From Siniperca chuatsi (lineage: Eukaryota; Chordata; Actinopteri; Centrarchiformes; Sinipercidae): DNA of 64,000 nt. Under the pieces are notes generated by a model. The model did no database searches. It was not told the origin of the DNA and worked only from the letters and a program-made list of their open reading frames with translations. Below are positions 26,700 through 38,199 of this stretch, in pieces. The translations under genes and the position numbers were made by a program. Within the stretch, counting starts at the first letter, position 1. Each line of letters starts with the position of its first letter. The stretch is from NCBI RefSeq assembly GCF_020085105.1, contig NC_058043.1, positions 8,690,667 through 8,754,666 on the forward strand. The letters are read 5' to 3'.

Positions 26700-26775
26700 C
26701 AAAACGTGAGTGACGTGTCAATTACCGTAAGGGACAGTAAAGTGGAGCAGTGAGTCACGTCAGGTACCGTAAATT
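26700..26775. promoter_or_regulatory. Cluster of CRE/AP-1-like motifs
   Basis: TGACGTGTCA at 26711, TGAGTCACGTCA at 26751 and two TACCGTAA-type blocks lie within about 60 bp. These resemble bZIP binding sites. They sit 1.4 kb upstream of the GC-rich start proposed for the miR-29 host transcript. Their activity is not shown by the sequence. Confidence 0.3.
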
Positions 26776-28139
26776 ACACTAAAGAAACTGCCTGTTATCA
26801 GACAGAATTGTTAACTCGGTGGAGTGGGCGGATTCAAAGGTCTGGACTCAGGCAACTCAAGTAAAGCAGTGAGGCACGATTTACAGAAGGTAAAGTAAAA
26901 CTACTCGATTTATGGCTTTTCTTGGCTTTTCTTGCATATACCAGAATGAAAAATGGATGTGAAGTCAAAAGGAAATAGGGAAGCAAAAATAGCACCATGT
27001 AGCCCCAATGCCTTCTGTGTTCCTTGTCCTTGATGTAGGCCTATGTTTCTTCTCAGAAGTTGCATCATCGAGTGGTTTCTTGAGTCAGAAATTTAGTTAA
27101 CAAAACGTCGTGTCTCCTCGGGCCTCCTGTGGCCCCTCAAAGCAGCTGGTCCTTGTCCTGGTCTTGGCCATAGGACAAAATACAGTAGCCTATTCTAAGT
27201 CACTGTAAATTCAACATTGAGTAGGCTATAAGCTACATAAAATTTATACTGAAGGTCTGTAATGTCAATTCAGACACATTATAGCCTACCCTACTCAGTT
27301 AGGTATATATGATGCCAAAGGACATTCAAAAAGCTACACTACACAGTCACTCTGCCAAGCCATTTTGATGTGTTACACTGCCATCTGTTGTAACAAAAAC
27401 GGCATTGCAATTTAGGCGATATTTTTTTGTCTTGTCACCTCACCAATTCCTGCTGGATCTATGGATTACAAAACATTAGTGTAAAGACAAATCATTATTC
27501 AGACTTAATGAAGATACTACACTAACAAACAGGTCCATATAAGTTCATATCCTAGGATATGACGTGGATATTATGACACCCGGCTATAGCAGGAGGTCAG
27601 GAGTAAGTACTGACAACATAAGACTTCTGTGTAGCATACAGGACAGTGATTTCCAGCCTTTTTGGTCTGTGGCCCATTTAAAATGAAGCAGTTACTTGTG
27701 GTCCCTCATGAGTTGTTAGCAGTTCAACCAAAAGTTGATTTGGATTTGTCTGATTGAAGGATTTGTAAAGGCCTGTAGAGGTGAAAGTACCCAGTATTTC
27801 ACAAGAACAAAAACAAACATTATAGAAAAGTAAACAAAATGAATACGTTTTCTGTATCGGATCGTCTCTTGTTATTAATCCCCCAGGTTGGGGCCCACTG
27901 GCCTATAGGAACAAGTGAGTCTGCGGTTCCTTCTCTCTATATCCCTATAATATGCCATTTAATATCCCTATATGGCTATCAACAGGCTGTGGTATTCACT
28001 GTCCGTGTCCTTGTAAATAGAAATGTTTATTTCATTTTTTCAAAAACAATAATAGGCTCTCGGCACGACATCTGGCAGCTGCGTCAAAATGAGGTAGTTT
28101 ACGGTAAAACGGCGCACATTACCATGTGATTTCACCGAT

Positions 28140-28442
28140 GTTTGTAAACATGCGTCAGCCACATGTGATTCTGGCGATGAGGAAAGACTCTCCAGCCGCC
28201 CGGCCAACCAGCAGCCGGGGGAGTGTCAGGGGCGGGGTTCCCGTATTGCCCTATGGAAAATCGTTAGGGGGATACACTGTGATAAACGTGCGCTCCGAGA
28301 TTGATAATAGCGACAATAAGGCTGAAACAGGAACCTGGTGGACTGACCATTCACCGAGGACCGGGATTGAGTGGCGCCGGCCGGGAAATGGATGAGACTC
28401 CTTCGGCATGGGACGGGAGGGAAACAGGCTTGGGATAAACAC
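28140..28442 (+). ncRNA. Putative promoter and first exon of the miR-29b/29c host transcript
   Basis: This is one of the few GC- and CpG-rich segments in an AT-rich region, with GGGGCGGGG at about 28230 and many CpG dinucleotides. It ends at a strong splice donor, AAACAC|GTAAGTTA after 28442. Open frames here are short and look non-coding. The nearest strong downstream acceptor followed by recognisable content is at 34273, before the microRNA exon. I infer that this is the start of the host RNA, equivalent to human MIR29B2CHG. It could also be the promoter of an unrecognised gene such as the orphan segment at 29625-29810. Confidence 0.4.
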
Positions 28443-29624
28443 GTAAGTTATTTATAGTTATAGTTATTATAGGGCGAGAGCGACATAATACTGCGTATGT
28501 TGCGTAGTGAATACCACTATGTAATTCATAACCACTCGAGTGCTGGGTGGAAAGGTAAGAAGAATACAAGCCCAGAGGCACTGTTGTAAAAGTGTAAAGA
28601 ATAATGAAAGAAAGAAAATTAAAGTTCTGTATTTGCAGGCAAACAGGGCGCGCGGGCTTGTTGATGAAAAAGGTTCTAAACACTTTTTTAATCCTGGGTG
28701 TTTCATCATCGACATGACAACAGGTAAATTAAACTGCGTCAGCGAGAAGGACCGACAAGCCACATGAAATCCAGTGGGAATTTCCGCTGCGATGGTGGAA
28801 CGTGCTGCGACGGCATGACAGCGTAGTTGTGCTCGGTCTGAAACTTAAGTTGAGCCTGAATTTAATGTTAAAATGAAGATGTAAACAAAGCATGGAATCG
28901 GCGGAGATGGCGTGTGAAGGAAGAGCTCGGAATAGGATGCTGCGCAAGAGATGGATAGTGCGTAATCCTGTTGTGGGAGAGGACGATATTACGCAGTTCA
29001 TATTGGCACGATCATTTAACGCCTCGTGGTCTTTTTTTCTAGTGTTATTAGAAATAACCGATACTTTTTATATAAAGCAGGATAAAGATACTTTACAAAC
29101 ATGGTCACAAATTGACGCACGGAGGGTTGTTCTATTGTTTATGTAATTTCAGAGCAAATAAAAACTTGAGCTTCAAGTGAGCAACACAATGGTGACGCAG
29201 CTTGTTTTATCTCTCAGTAGTCAAACTACATTTGCTGCGTCACATAGAACCTAGGAGGTCCTTAATAGTAATCTGGCTTTTTAGTGCGCACTTGATATGA
29301 TGAAAACAAGCTCTATTTCCCAAACATAGGGGGTGCTACTGAGTTACAATCCTTGGGCTGAATCATCTGCTGTAAAGGGATGTTGACATACAGGTATTCC
29401 TCATCGACCCCTAAACACTCACTGTTTTTACTTTTTATCTTCGGGGCCTATTTTACCCCATTTTGTACTGATACCATGGACCAATATAATGTGATTATGT
29501 AACTAAAGTAAATTACACAAATCCTTGAGCTTTCTATAACTGAGTTGTACTTTTGGAGTCCTTAAAGCTGTTGTTGATGTGAGAGAGCCATTTAAGATTT
29601 GTATCCCTTTATTAGACCTTGTAA

Positions 29625-29810
29625 TGCACACCTGCCAGAGCACAACAGGACACTGACGCGCCTGATGTGGTGACACTGTTGCTGTTGACACCACGGTCGC
29701 TGGCCTCTCGTACCTTCCTAATGACCCTGGTGAAGGAGGGTGTGTTGCCTCCCGCAGCGTACCTGCACGAGGAACGGGAGATGAAGCGCTTCCTCGCCTC
29801 TCAGAGCTGA
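29625..29810 (+). other. Orphan coding-like segment, possible terminal exon
   Basis: An open frame runs from after a TAA at 29622 to a TGA at 29808 with strongly coding-like codon use in an AT-rich region: many CTG, GTG, GAG and AAG codons, with C or G in third position. It reads VVTLLLLTPRSLASRTFLM, TLVKEGVLPPAAYLHEEREM and KRFLASQS before the stop. A possible acceptor, ACACCTGCCAG, ends at 29638. I do not recognise the family and find no certain upstream exon. It could be the last exon of a small gene starting in the GC-rich region near 28140-29150, a relic of a gene copy, or chance. Confidence 0.35.
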
Positions 29811-31776
29811 GGTGAAAATGAGACACACGGGAGGAGCAAACTCCTTCCTGACGAGCGGATTTGTTCGGTCAGTGGGTGAATCAGCAGTAGACCTCACGAG
29901 TTGTTAAACCACTGGCAAGGAAATGGAAAGAGAGAGAGAGAGAAGGAGAGGGGAGCTTTAGAACTTTAATTATGTGTACTGAATAGAAACTTGACTCCCG
30001 AGGGAATGTCACTATGGTAGTTTTGAAACAAACAGGTAAAGGTCATGGGAAGAAGTACAAGCTGATCACTGTGTCAGGGGTTTCCTCACAGCAGAATATC
30101 CCTTGTGCTTATTTGCATTATTCTGAAAATATGAAAACCAGAAATCTTCTCATCAGAATATTTTTACTGACTGTGAGTATCATGTCCTGTGCAGTCATAA
30201 TGTTTACCATGTCTTCTGAGGCTGACCAGCAGAACAAGTGACCCACTTTCGCAGACAAGGAAACGTGACCTCAATAGTTATTTTGCCATTCTTACAGGGA
30301 GGGGCGCTGCCTCTCAAGTCAAACAAACAGAGCCCAGTACAAGTGGGCTAAATGCGATGCATTCAACCTAGTTTCTTTTAGAGTTCTTGGAGCAATTTCC
30401 CTATAATGGTGTTATTGAGTACTACAAAAAACAGTCCCTGCTTTTTCAGCTGGACCAAATGCAGTTCAGCAAATGCCGTCGGGCCAAAACTAGATGCAGC
30501 AAGCAAGCACTTATAAAAGACTCCTGGTGAGAGGCAGTGTGATGGATGTGTTTACAGCAGGGGGCCAGCATCACCTGTAGCCCACAGAAAACTTCAGAGA
30601 AAATGGTGAGCGACCCACTGCCTTTTAAAACAGATCCCTCCTACACACAGATTATAGAATAGGAGGTGGCACAGAGCCAAGAGATGACAGTGCTAAAATT
30701 AAACTCGGAGCGCTGCTGGCCTCGCTAGATGATGATGTATTAATAGACAAGTGTGAGGCAGCATTTATTCGCAGATATCATTAGCAGCTAGACACCTAAC
30801 GTGCTGCAAAAAGGGCAAAAAAACCTACTGTAAGCTACTGTGCTGAAACCCAGAAGGTCCCTCTCCTTACTGCTGTTATTAATTGCCTTGATTTTCCTCT
30901 GTGCAGAGGTACGTATTAACATATTTCTTTACGATAAACAGTACATAGGAGGATGAAATAGTGAGGTTATTGTTGCTTCAGTGTTTTTTTCCAAAGTGTC
31001 TGCTAATCAATAGGGAACACCAGTCGTGTTTTCTGTCTTCCTGGAAACCTGATCTGCTTCACAAAAACACCCTACAGGCGCATTTTAAGTCTTAATGTAC
31101 GCATTTAACTCATAAAGCCACTCCTGTTATTAGCAAGACATCTGATATTTCCCAAAAGGCAGACTGAGAGCCAGTAGAGGGTGACAAAGTGTAAATCAAC
31201 TCTTCCGTCTCTGGCCTTCCCATCTATTTCTATCCATCGTGCAGCAGATAGAACAAACAAAGTGTCAGGCTCATCTGAACCTGTTAAGGCTCTCACATCT
31301 CCAAACATTTCGCAATTTGTTGCTCAGAAGAGAAGATGATACAACATAGAAGGAGATATCTAAGCTATTACACGATCCAAACACAATGGACTTACAGGCT
31401 AAATCAGCATTAGTTCAACTGTTGTGAGTTTTCCAGGTGATCACAATTCACATATGTACATATATCCCAGCACATTGTAGAGGACCCGAGATTGAGGATG
31501 ACACATACCACCCCACGGGGGCTTAGAGGGGGATTTTTTTTGTAATAATATATATACATATGTAAAAATATAGTATTAACAATATTCTGAAATTTTGAGT
31601 CAAGATATTCTGTAGTTTTCCCTGATGCGCAAATGTTGAGAGGTGGTTTAAAAACACATTACCTCAATGAGTTTGCCCCTCTCACTCCTGATAAATTAGG
31701 ACCTCTAATCTGTAAGAGGATTAACCACCTACCCTATTTCCACGTGCATGCATGCACACAACCCCACCCCCGACTG

Positions 31777-31814
<38 letters not shown>

Positions 31815-34273
31815 TCACACACATAGAGGCATTCAGTGCTCATTTTACGTCACCTACTCTGATATGACCCAACTGAGTGGCTCTCCCTGTGACACAATTT
31901 GGCCTATAGCAGTCTGTGCTGCCTGATGCACAATGGGATATGTTTATCTCATTTTTATAAACCAAATGGATGTGTTATTTTATTACTCTTAAATCATTTG
32001 ATCAATTTCTTTGTGATTGAAGAACTAATTATTATATTGTAGCATCTGTTCCTGCGATTTGATACAGTTTGATATAGTGGCTCTAAATTCAACCAATAGT
32101 TGCTTGATTCATTTTTGTTTTGGTTTTAAAATGGGCTGATGCGCCTTTAACAGGCAGTAGATGGTCAGGTGACTTGGCAGAAAAAATGCTTCGATGCAGA
32201 AAGCAGCCTCTGCGCACACAATAGTCGGCGAACAGAGCTTGTAGTAAAACGAACAAGAGAGCAAGAGAGAGGTGGATACAGAGTTCACAAATAGCAGTGT
32301 TACATAGGAGGAGTCAGATTAGCAAAAACAAGGAGAAGACGGATGAAAGCAGTGTTGCGGCCTTCATTCTACACTGATTGCCTGAGTTATTCTCGAAGCT
32401 GACACGGTATTCATTCAGTAAATACTAGGAGTGCTTGTCGAAATTGAGGATATTTTAATCTTTTGTTAGGGTCAAAGTACATGTCTGTAAAACAATGATG
32501 GCCATCATGCCCACATTTGATTAGCAGTGGCGAACATATAACCAATCAGTACAACTGCTGTTGTTTTAGAAGCCAAGACACTAAACTAGCAGTGGAGAGG
32601 ATTAGGGAGTGACAGACAGGGAAATTGTCCCCGAAAGACACATGAAGGTTTTGGATTAGTTGCTACGTCACCTTTTCCCATCAACAGGACAGCAGCGTCT
32701 GAGACACTGACAAGGCAGATAATGCCAGACTTTTAATGCCAGACCTACAAATAGAATCCAGTGAGTTTTCCACATTAATTGTCTTGGTATTGTGCAGTAA
32801 TTTCAAAAGAAAATAGGAACGGTAATAGTGACAGAGAAAGTCTCAAATGAGCTCTCTGTAGACATACTGTACTGCATGCCTCATAGGGATGGACAACAGG
32901 GGTTCATACTAATGAATCCTTACCTATTTCAGGATCTGGCTTTTCCATCTTGCACCACTGTAAACCTCACTTGGACCAGGAGCGGGTCTGGATGCCTGAG
33001 GCAGACCCAGGAGAGGGCAGAGAGAGTATCCTATTGTGCATTACAAAGAAGTCTACTGGGAGCTGCGGAGATCTATTTTTCCCCAGTATGATTCATAGAC
33101 AGTTTTTGTCGGGGTTCATCTCTGGTGCCAGTCTGCTGATGTGCCCTTTCTTACACTGAGATCTTGGTCATCTGATGCACTTCTAATGCAAGGAATTGAG
33201 CTGCTGTGTCATTCTTCGTGGAGCTGGCTGTGACTCAGTGGTTCTTCTTATTGGTCTTGGTGCCAGCAAAGAGTCTGTATCTTTCTGAGTTTCTGGTTCC
33301 TTTTCTGTCTGTCTCTCTCTTTGCGAAGAGCTGTAACTCCAAATTTTAAAGGATAATAGTATCAGCTCAAATACAGGCCTTTGGAAATATCTCAAACTTA
33401 TCAATCTATTGACTAAAATGTGCTATGCTTATAACCCATATTAGTTTTTGTAGTCAGTAAAATGTAGTTTGTGCAAATACTTCACTTCACAGTGTGTGTG
33501 ATAAAACAGGTGGGTGTTCTGTTTCCCATTAAATAACCAAAAGTTTAGATGATGGTTATCAAACATTCTTTTATGCAATTTCAACACCACGCCTAAACTT
33601 GAAGGCAGCATTTCAAACAAACTCCAGAAGTTTACGCAGGCAAGAAAAGATTTGTGTGTGTGTGTGTTAAGAAATCAGAGTTCTCCCTATCAAATAGCCA
33701 TGAGAAGAACAGATCTGTGCTTGTAAGTGTTGGAATTTGTTTTCCTTCAGAATCGCAGCCAGAACAAAAACAAATAGGTTATTTAACTAACTGCCTGCGT
33801 GGCACTGTTTTCTGTCTTTGTCCATCTGTCCAGGGTAACATGCTATTACCATACCTTGTTATACCATGTACCATGTTTATTTATCTTTATTGAAATAGAG
33901 TTTGTGCAGATGACAGATCTATAAGTACAGTATCCTCTAAAACCATCACATGTCCATCACAACAAAGCAAAGCAGTGAGTATATTAAGCAGTTTGGCATG
34001 ACACTGGATAAGAACCTCTGTCTAATGGAAATTTAAATTATTAAAAATGTGATTATATTCCTTGACACAAATCAAATGTATCCACTGATAGGATGAGATA
34101 CTTTTATTGATAGTATTAGAATCATTTATTTGGTAAAATGCATGCAACATGTTGATTCATTTCATTGTAATAATCTGATACTGAAACAATGAGTTCCAGG
34201 TCTGGTTCACTAACATCATGCAAAGAAATGTTAAAAGGTGATGATGGTAATGTTTATTTTTTTCTAATTGCAG
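29811..34273 (+). other. Probable host-transcript intron; no gene seen
   Basis: No supported coding exon. It contains GA repeats near 29930-29945, a (CA)n tract at 31779-31812 and a juxtaposed acceptor/donor motif at 30904-30914. The segment would be intronic if the host RNA runs from 28.1 to 35.2 kb. Confidence 0.4.
31779..31812. repeat. (CA)n microsatellite
   Basis: About 17 CA units. Confidence 0.95.
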
Positions 34274-34315
34274 AAGGGGACATGGTTTCCAAATGTGTTT
34301 TTTCTTGAATGCATC

Positions 34316-34402
34316 CTCCCCAGGGAACTGGTTTCAGATGGTGTCTTAGAGTATAAAATCCTGTCTAGCACCATTTGAAATCGGTGTTCTTGAGCGGGAA
34401 CA
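34316..34402 (+). ncRNA. mir29b: mir-29b precursor (microRNA)
   Basis: The 3p mature sequence is at 34366-34388 and starts TAGCACCATTTGAAATC; its seed AGCACCA is that of the miR-29 family. The 5p arm at 34328-34349 (starting CTGGTTTCAGATGG) pairs with it across a loop of about 16 nt. The 3p carries GGTGTT at the end, so this is the miR-29b type; the usual AATCAGTGTT is AATCGGTGTT here. miR-29 represses collagen and other matrix genes, DNMT3 and MCL1 in mammals. The identity of the mature sequence and the paired arms make the call firm. Confidence 0.93.
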
Positions 34403-34696
34403 GACTTCAGGAATGACGACAGTGACAGCCTCATTCACTAAGTTGCCAGAAAGTTTGGGATTGCAGTTTGATGGTATTGTTTGCATCCACATTTTTACAA
34501 ACTATTCCATACTTATGATACATTGAGTCAAATTAATCAGTTTAGGATTATTACAAAACAAGATATGCACTGATAATGGAATTATGTGTCCATTGGTTCT
34601 GTGGATTGGTTTTCTATTCAGCTTATGCTCCAGTGATCAGAAGAAAAGGAGGTGTTAAGGATAAGTCCAGTCTTCAGACAACTTGACCCATCTCTC

Positions 34697-34775
34697 ACCA
34701 AGGCTGACCGTTTTCCTCTGGTGTTCAGAGTTTCCATCATGTCTAGCACCATTTGAAATCGGTTACAATGTGGAG
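34697..34775 (+). ncRNA. mir29c: mir-29c/29a precursor (microRNA)
   Basis: The 3p mature sequence at 34744-34765 starts TAGCACCATTTGAAATC and ends GGTTA, identical over 22 nt to human miR-29c-3p as I remember it. The 5p arm at 34705-34726 starts TGACCG and ends TGGTGTTC, like miR-29c-5p. The two arms flank a short loop. It lies 378 bp after the miR-29b mature start on the same strand, so both probably come from one primary transcript, in the mir-29b-2/29c order. Confidence 0.93.
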
Positions 34776-35191
34776 GGACTATCAACAAAGCTTTGGCTTC
34801 AGCAGTTGCATGATGAATTTCCTCAAAGTGCCAGAAGATGGCAGTATTGATCCATGCTACCATCCAAGGCTACCAAGGTTTTTAGAATCATTGAGGCAGT
34901 GAATGTTTTACTAGATGACCCTGATCAGGAACAAGACCATCAAAACAATAATAATTCAGTTTTTTCTTCAACCATGTTGCCTTCACTCAGCCCTGCTGTG
35001 TGCAAGTTCATGCTACAGTTATCATGTCGTGTACTTTTCTTCCAGGAACAGATGATAAACAATGAGATTATCTGGTTAAATGCTTCAGTAGTTAAGAGTG
35101 CAGAGTTTTCCTTGTATTTAAATATTAAAATAGTGTAAAATTTTAGTTAAATTAACATATGTTGTCCATAGTGCCAAACTGTATTTCCATT

Positions 35192-35197
35192 AATAAA
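35192..35197 (+). terminator. Polyadenylation signal of the miR-29 host transcript
   Basis: A canonical AATAAA follows the second hairpin by about 430 bp, with GT-rich sequence downstream (AAGTTGTAGTGTTTC). Confidence 0.45.
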
Positions 35198-35784
35198 GCA
35201 AAACTGGTTTCCCTCAAAGTTGTAGTGTTTCATTTATCTCATTGTTTAAATGAAGCAGGTTTGGCTTGACCCTGATTATGTCATTTGAATTTTTATAAAA
35301 ATGTAACAAATAGGTTTTTTGTGTTTGATATAATTAATGTTCAAGTTCAATATGTTTTTGCATTCTTTGTCACCTCTGTTCGGTTTTAAGGAAGAGAGAC
35401 AGAAGTTTGACATCAACTACTGTAGATTGCCATTGAACCATTTCCAATTATAACCTGTCACTTCTCAGATCACAGAGGCAATTCTTTTGAGTTTTTGCGC
35501 TTTAAGTTCAATTTAATTATAGCTTGTAATCCTATAAAATATGCATGCCTGATGTTCTCATGCTCCATTACATGGAGACTAGATGGGGAATAAGGGCCAA
35601 TAAAAGCATTAAAAACTCAAGCCCGTAACTGTCAACCCTGTTACCCTCCACATGTCACATGGCTGACTTACACATGAATGCAGCTGTATTTTTGAATAAA
35701 TGAGTGAACATTCTTAATTCAAATTTATGAATGATTAACCCACACTGTCAAGGTTAACAGATAAAGCAATTATGAATCTACACC

Positions 35785-36005
35785 CAGTTGCCAGTTTATT
35801 CGATGCACAGTAGTCTAAGTTAATGTTCAGTATTTGCTGACACTGTTTGAGAGGTGTTTAGAAGTGTATGGTGATTGTGGAGGTTGCACTTAGTGGTGCT
35901 CTTGAATTGTATTGTGTTATGCTAACAGGCTTTTCTATTATTTTGTCCACCCCATTTAGATCAATGAGGGTAGTCTAAATAACAGAAACACTCCTCCCAG
36001 TGACA
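35785..36005 (+). mobile_element. Interspersed repeat fragment
   Basis: CAGTTGCCAGTTTATT, AATGTTCAGTATTTGCTGA, AATTGTATTGTGTTATG, and then TTTTGTCCACCCC followed by ATCAATGAGGG match a common fish repeat whose intact copies contain TAGGTACACCT at the ends. It lies between the miR-29 locus and the complement regulator. Confidence 0.55.
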
Positions 36006-36796
36006 TTATATATTTGAACATAAACACATGTGTAAACCGTACCAGCCAAGTCCCATTTCAGTTGCTATTTTGAGCATTTTGCTGCTCTACTGTTTGAGGA
36101 ATCACTTTAGGCATCATTTGACACTGTTGAACCACCAGAAACTGAAATGTCTCCTTAAGTCCTCTCTGACATTTTCTCTTACAAGAGAGTAACAGTTAAC
36201 TGCTGAGTAGTGTCGTCCACCATAGCTTTCTAATGACTCCCCACTACCTGCTGACCTTCTCAAACACAGTGATAAGTGTTGTGGAGCCAAGTCAAAGCTA
36301 AATTGAAAAGGCTTAAAATACTGAATGGCTAGTCTTGAAAGGAGTAGAAATCTCCACCCCCAACATGACCTTATTTTTATCTCTGGTGTCTGCAAGAAGC
36401 CAGCTTGGCAGTTGGGTAAGGCTATATTCATAGCAGTGTGTTGCTATATCAACAGCAAACAAGAACATAGCCATTTGTCAGCCTATTACATTTTTTTTTT
36501 TTACTTTGGAGCAAATGTGAGTCATAAGGAGTGTCTCAGTTAAACATGACATCATCAGCAGCATCATTAATCTTTGATTCCACCCAGCCCTACTTGCATG
36601 TCTGCTTCACTGTGATGTGGTAAGTATGACTGGTATCTTTGGTTAAATAAACTTAAATTCAGAATTCCCCCTTTTACGTCAGCAGATGTGGGATGAGGGC
36701 TGACAATTAAAATGACAGACTGGTCATAGTATGCTAGAAATGAAAATTGGAAGCCACTGTGATAGGAGAATATTTTTTCAAGTAGAAGAGTGTTTT

Positions 36797-37405
36797 ACTT
36801 TAAAGCAATATTATGTGACTTTTGAAAGGAAAAATTGCATGTTCATTGTCTTACCAATGAAAAGTTGAACTCATAAGCATTAAAACACACCCTTGCTCTA
36901 CTCATTACTCTGAGAGGTTGTGCTGAGTCAGTTTACTGACTTCTTAACACTTCTCTACTTGTGCTACTGTTAAGGTTGGGCTGTACTCGAAAATCACTAG
37001 GTGGTGGCATATTGTCCAAGCACGTCGGAAGGCAAAAGTGTTTATAGTTGATCCGAAAGGCCACAAAGGCAAGGTGAAAAGCTAGCTGTCACAGAGAGGG
37101 GAGAGACGAGATAATAGTTTAAATATGGGCATAACAACGCACACTTTCAAACAGTCTTTCCTAGAAGGCATTCATAGTGTTGCTAGCTCCTTTATGATAC
37201 ATTTGTCATTATTCTGTAAGTGAATTGGTACTTAAGTGGCCTCTGTTCAGCAGTTACATAGGCTAGCTTTAAACTGACACTTGCCTACTACAGCTCAACA
37301 CTGAAAGTTTGTTAATGCTCATTTTAAGCGATATGTCTACATAATGAATGTCAGTATAAGGTGTGACATAAAGGGTCACATAATGTACAGTGTTATACTA
37401 CAGCT
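36797..37405. mobile_element. Putative MITE with inverted termini
   Basis: The left end AAAGCAATATTATGTGACTT and the right end, reverse-complemented, ACTGTACATTATGTGACCCT, share inverted ATTATGTGAC blocks. The interior is non-coding. Target duplications were not identified, so the call is tentative. Confidence 0.4.
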
Positions 37406-38199
37406 GATGTTCATAGGCTGCTCAAGTAAAACTAATGGTCCAAATTGTTGAAGGTGCTTACACTAAGAGCAGCTCTATTAAAAGCATGTAAACATTTACT
37501 TTGAGATCACTGCCACACTGATGGTAGGGTATTTACACTTAACATCTGTTTCTGGTCTAATGAGAGGCCTCAGTGGGAACCATTTATGTCTTGTTTGTCT
37601 TAAGCGTAAAGATCTCCATCCGCCCTACGCATGAGAACAACTTTAAAGAGGAAATAAAGGAAAAAGTATTTTACCAACAAGTGTTTTTATAGTTTTTCAT
37701 TCTTATGTTTTTCTTTTTTCCCACAGCAAAGTCTGTTGTCCCATAACCACACTCACCACACTTAACACAAACATCTAAGTACACAAAATAAAGACTGATC
37801 ACAGGATCATGATCTTGAAAACTTAACATAATGGGAGCCAGAGAAAAGTTGATTTAAAACATCCTGAAAGAGAGTGATTGAGTTTTGACATTGGAATGAC
37901 TTTAAATTTATCCAACTCAGTGACACTTCAAGTAAACCCTCCATAAGTATCTATAAATGTGTATATACTGTCAATAAATGTTTTGAAACAGTCTTTGATC
38001 TGATTATTAAAACATTTATAAACAACTGTATTAGCAGTTAGTAAATGTTTGACACACATACAGCCCGTAGTCATATTATTTATCCTACTGAAGTGACATA
38101 GTTTACAGGGAGAGTGATATGGGTACAGACTCCAGTGTGCATATGCACTGGCAATCAACAGACAAGATAGAAATATATCTAATAGGAGGAGCATCAAGC

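Larger units (their letters stand above)
34274..35215 (+). ncRNA. Terminal exon of the miR-29b/29c host transcript
   Basis: A strong acceptor (TTTTTTTCTAATTGCAG ending 34273) begins a segment that contains both miR-29 hairpins and ends with AATAAA at 35192-35197, about 940 bp in all. In human MIR29B2CHG the two hairpins also lie close together at the transcript's 3' end. The exon borders are inferred from these signals only. Confidence 0.55.

Noticed and set aside
28126-28395. 89-codon open frame in the GC-rich region
   Set aside because: Open frames are expected by chance in GC-rich DNA; the strong donor at 28442 is not in this frame's reading, and no family is recognised.
30014-30241. 75-codon open frame with a hydrophobic stretch, plus strand
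   Set aside because: No homology recognised; lies in the proposed intron of the miR-29 host RNA and has no coding-like codon bias.
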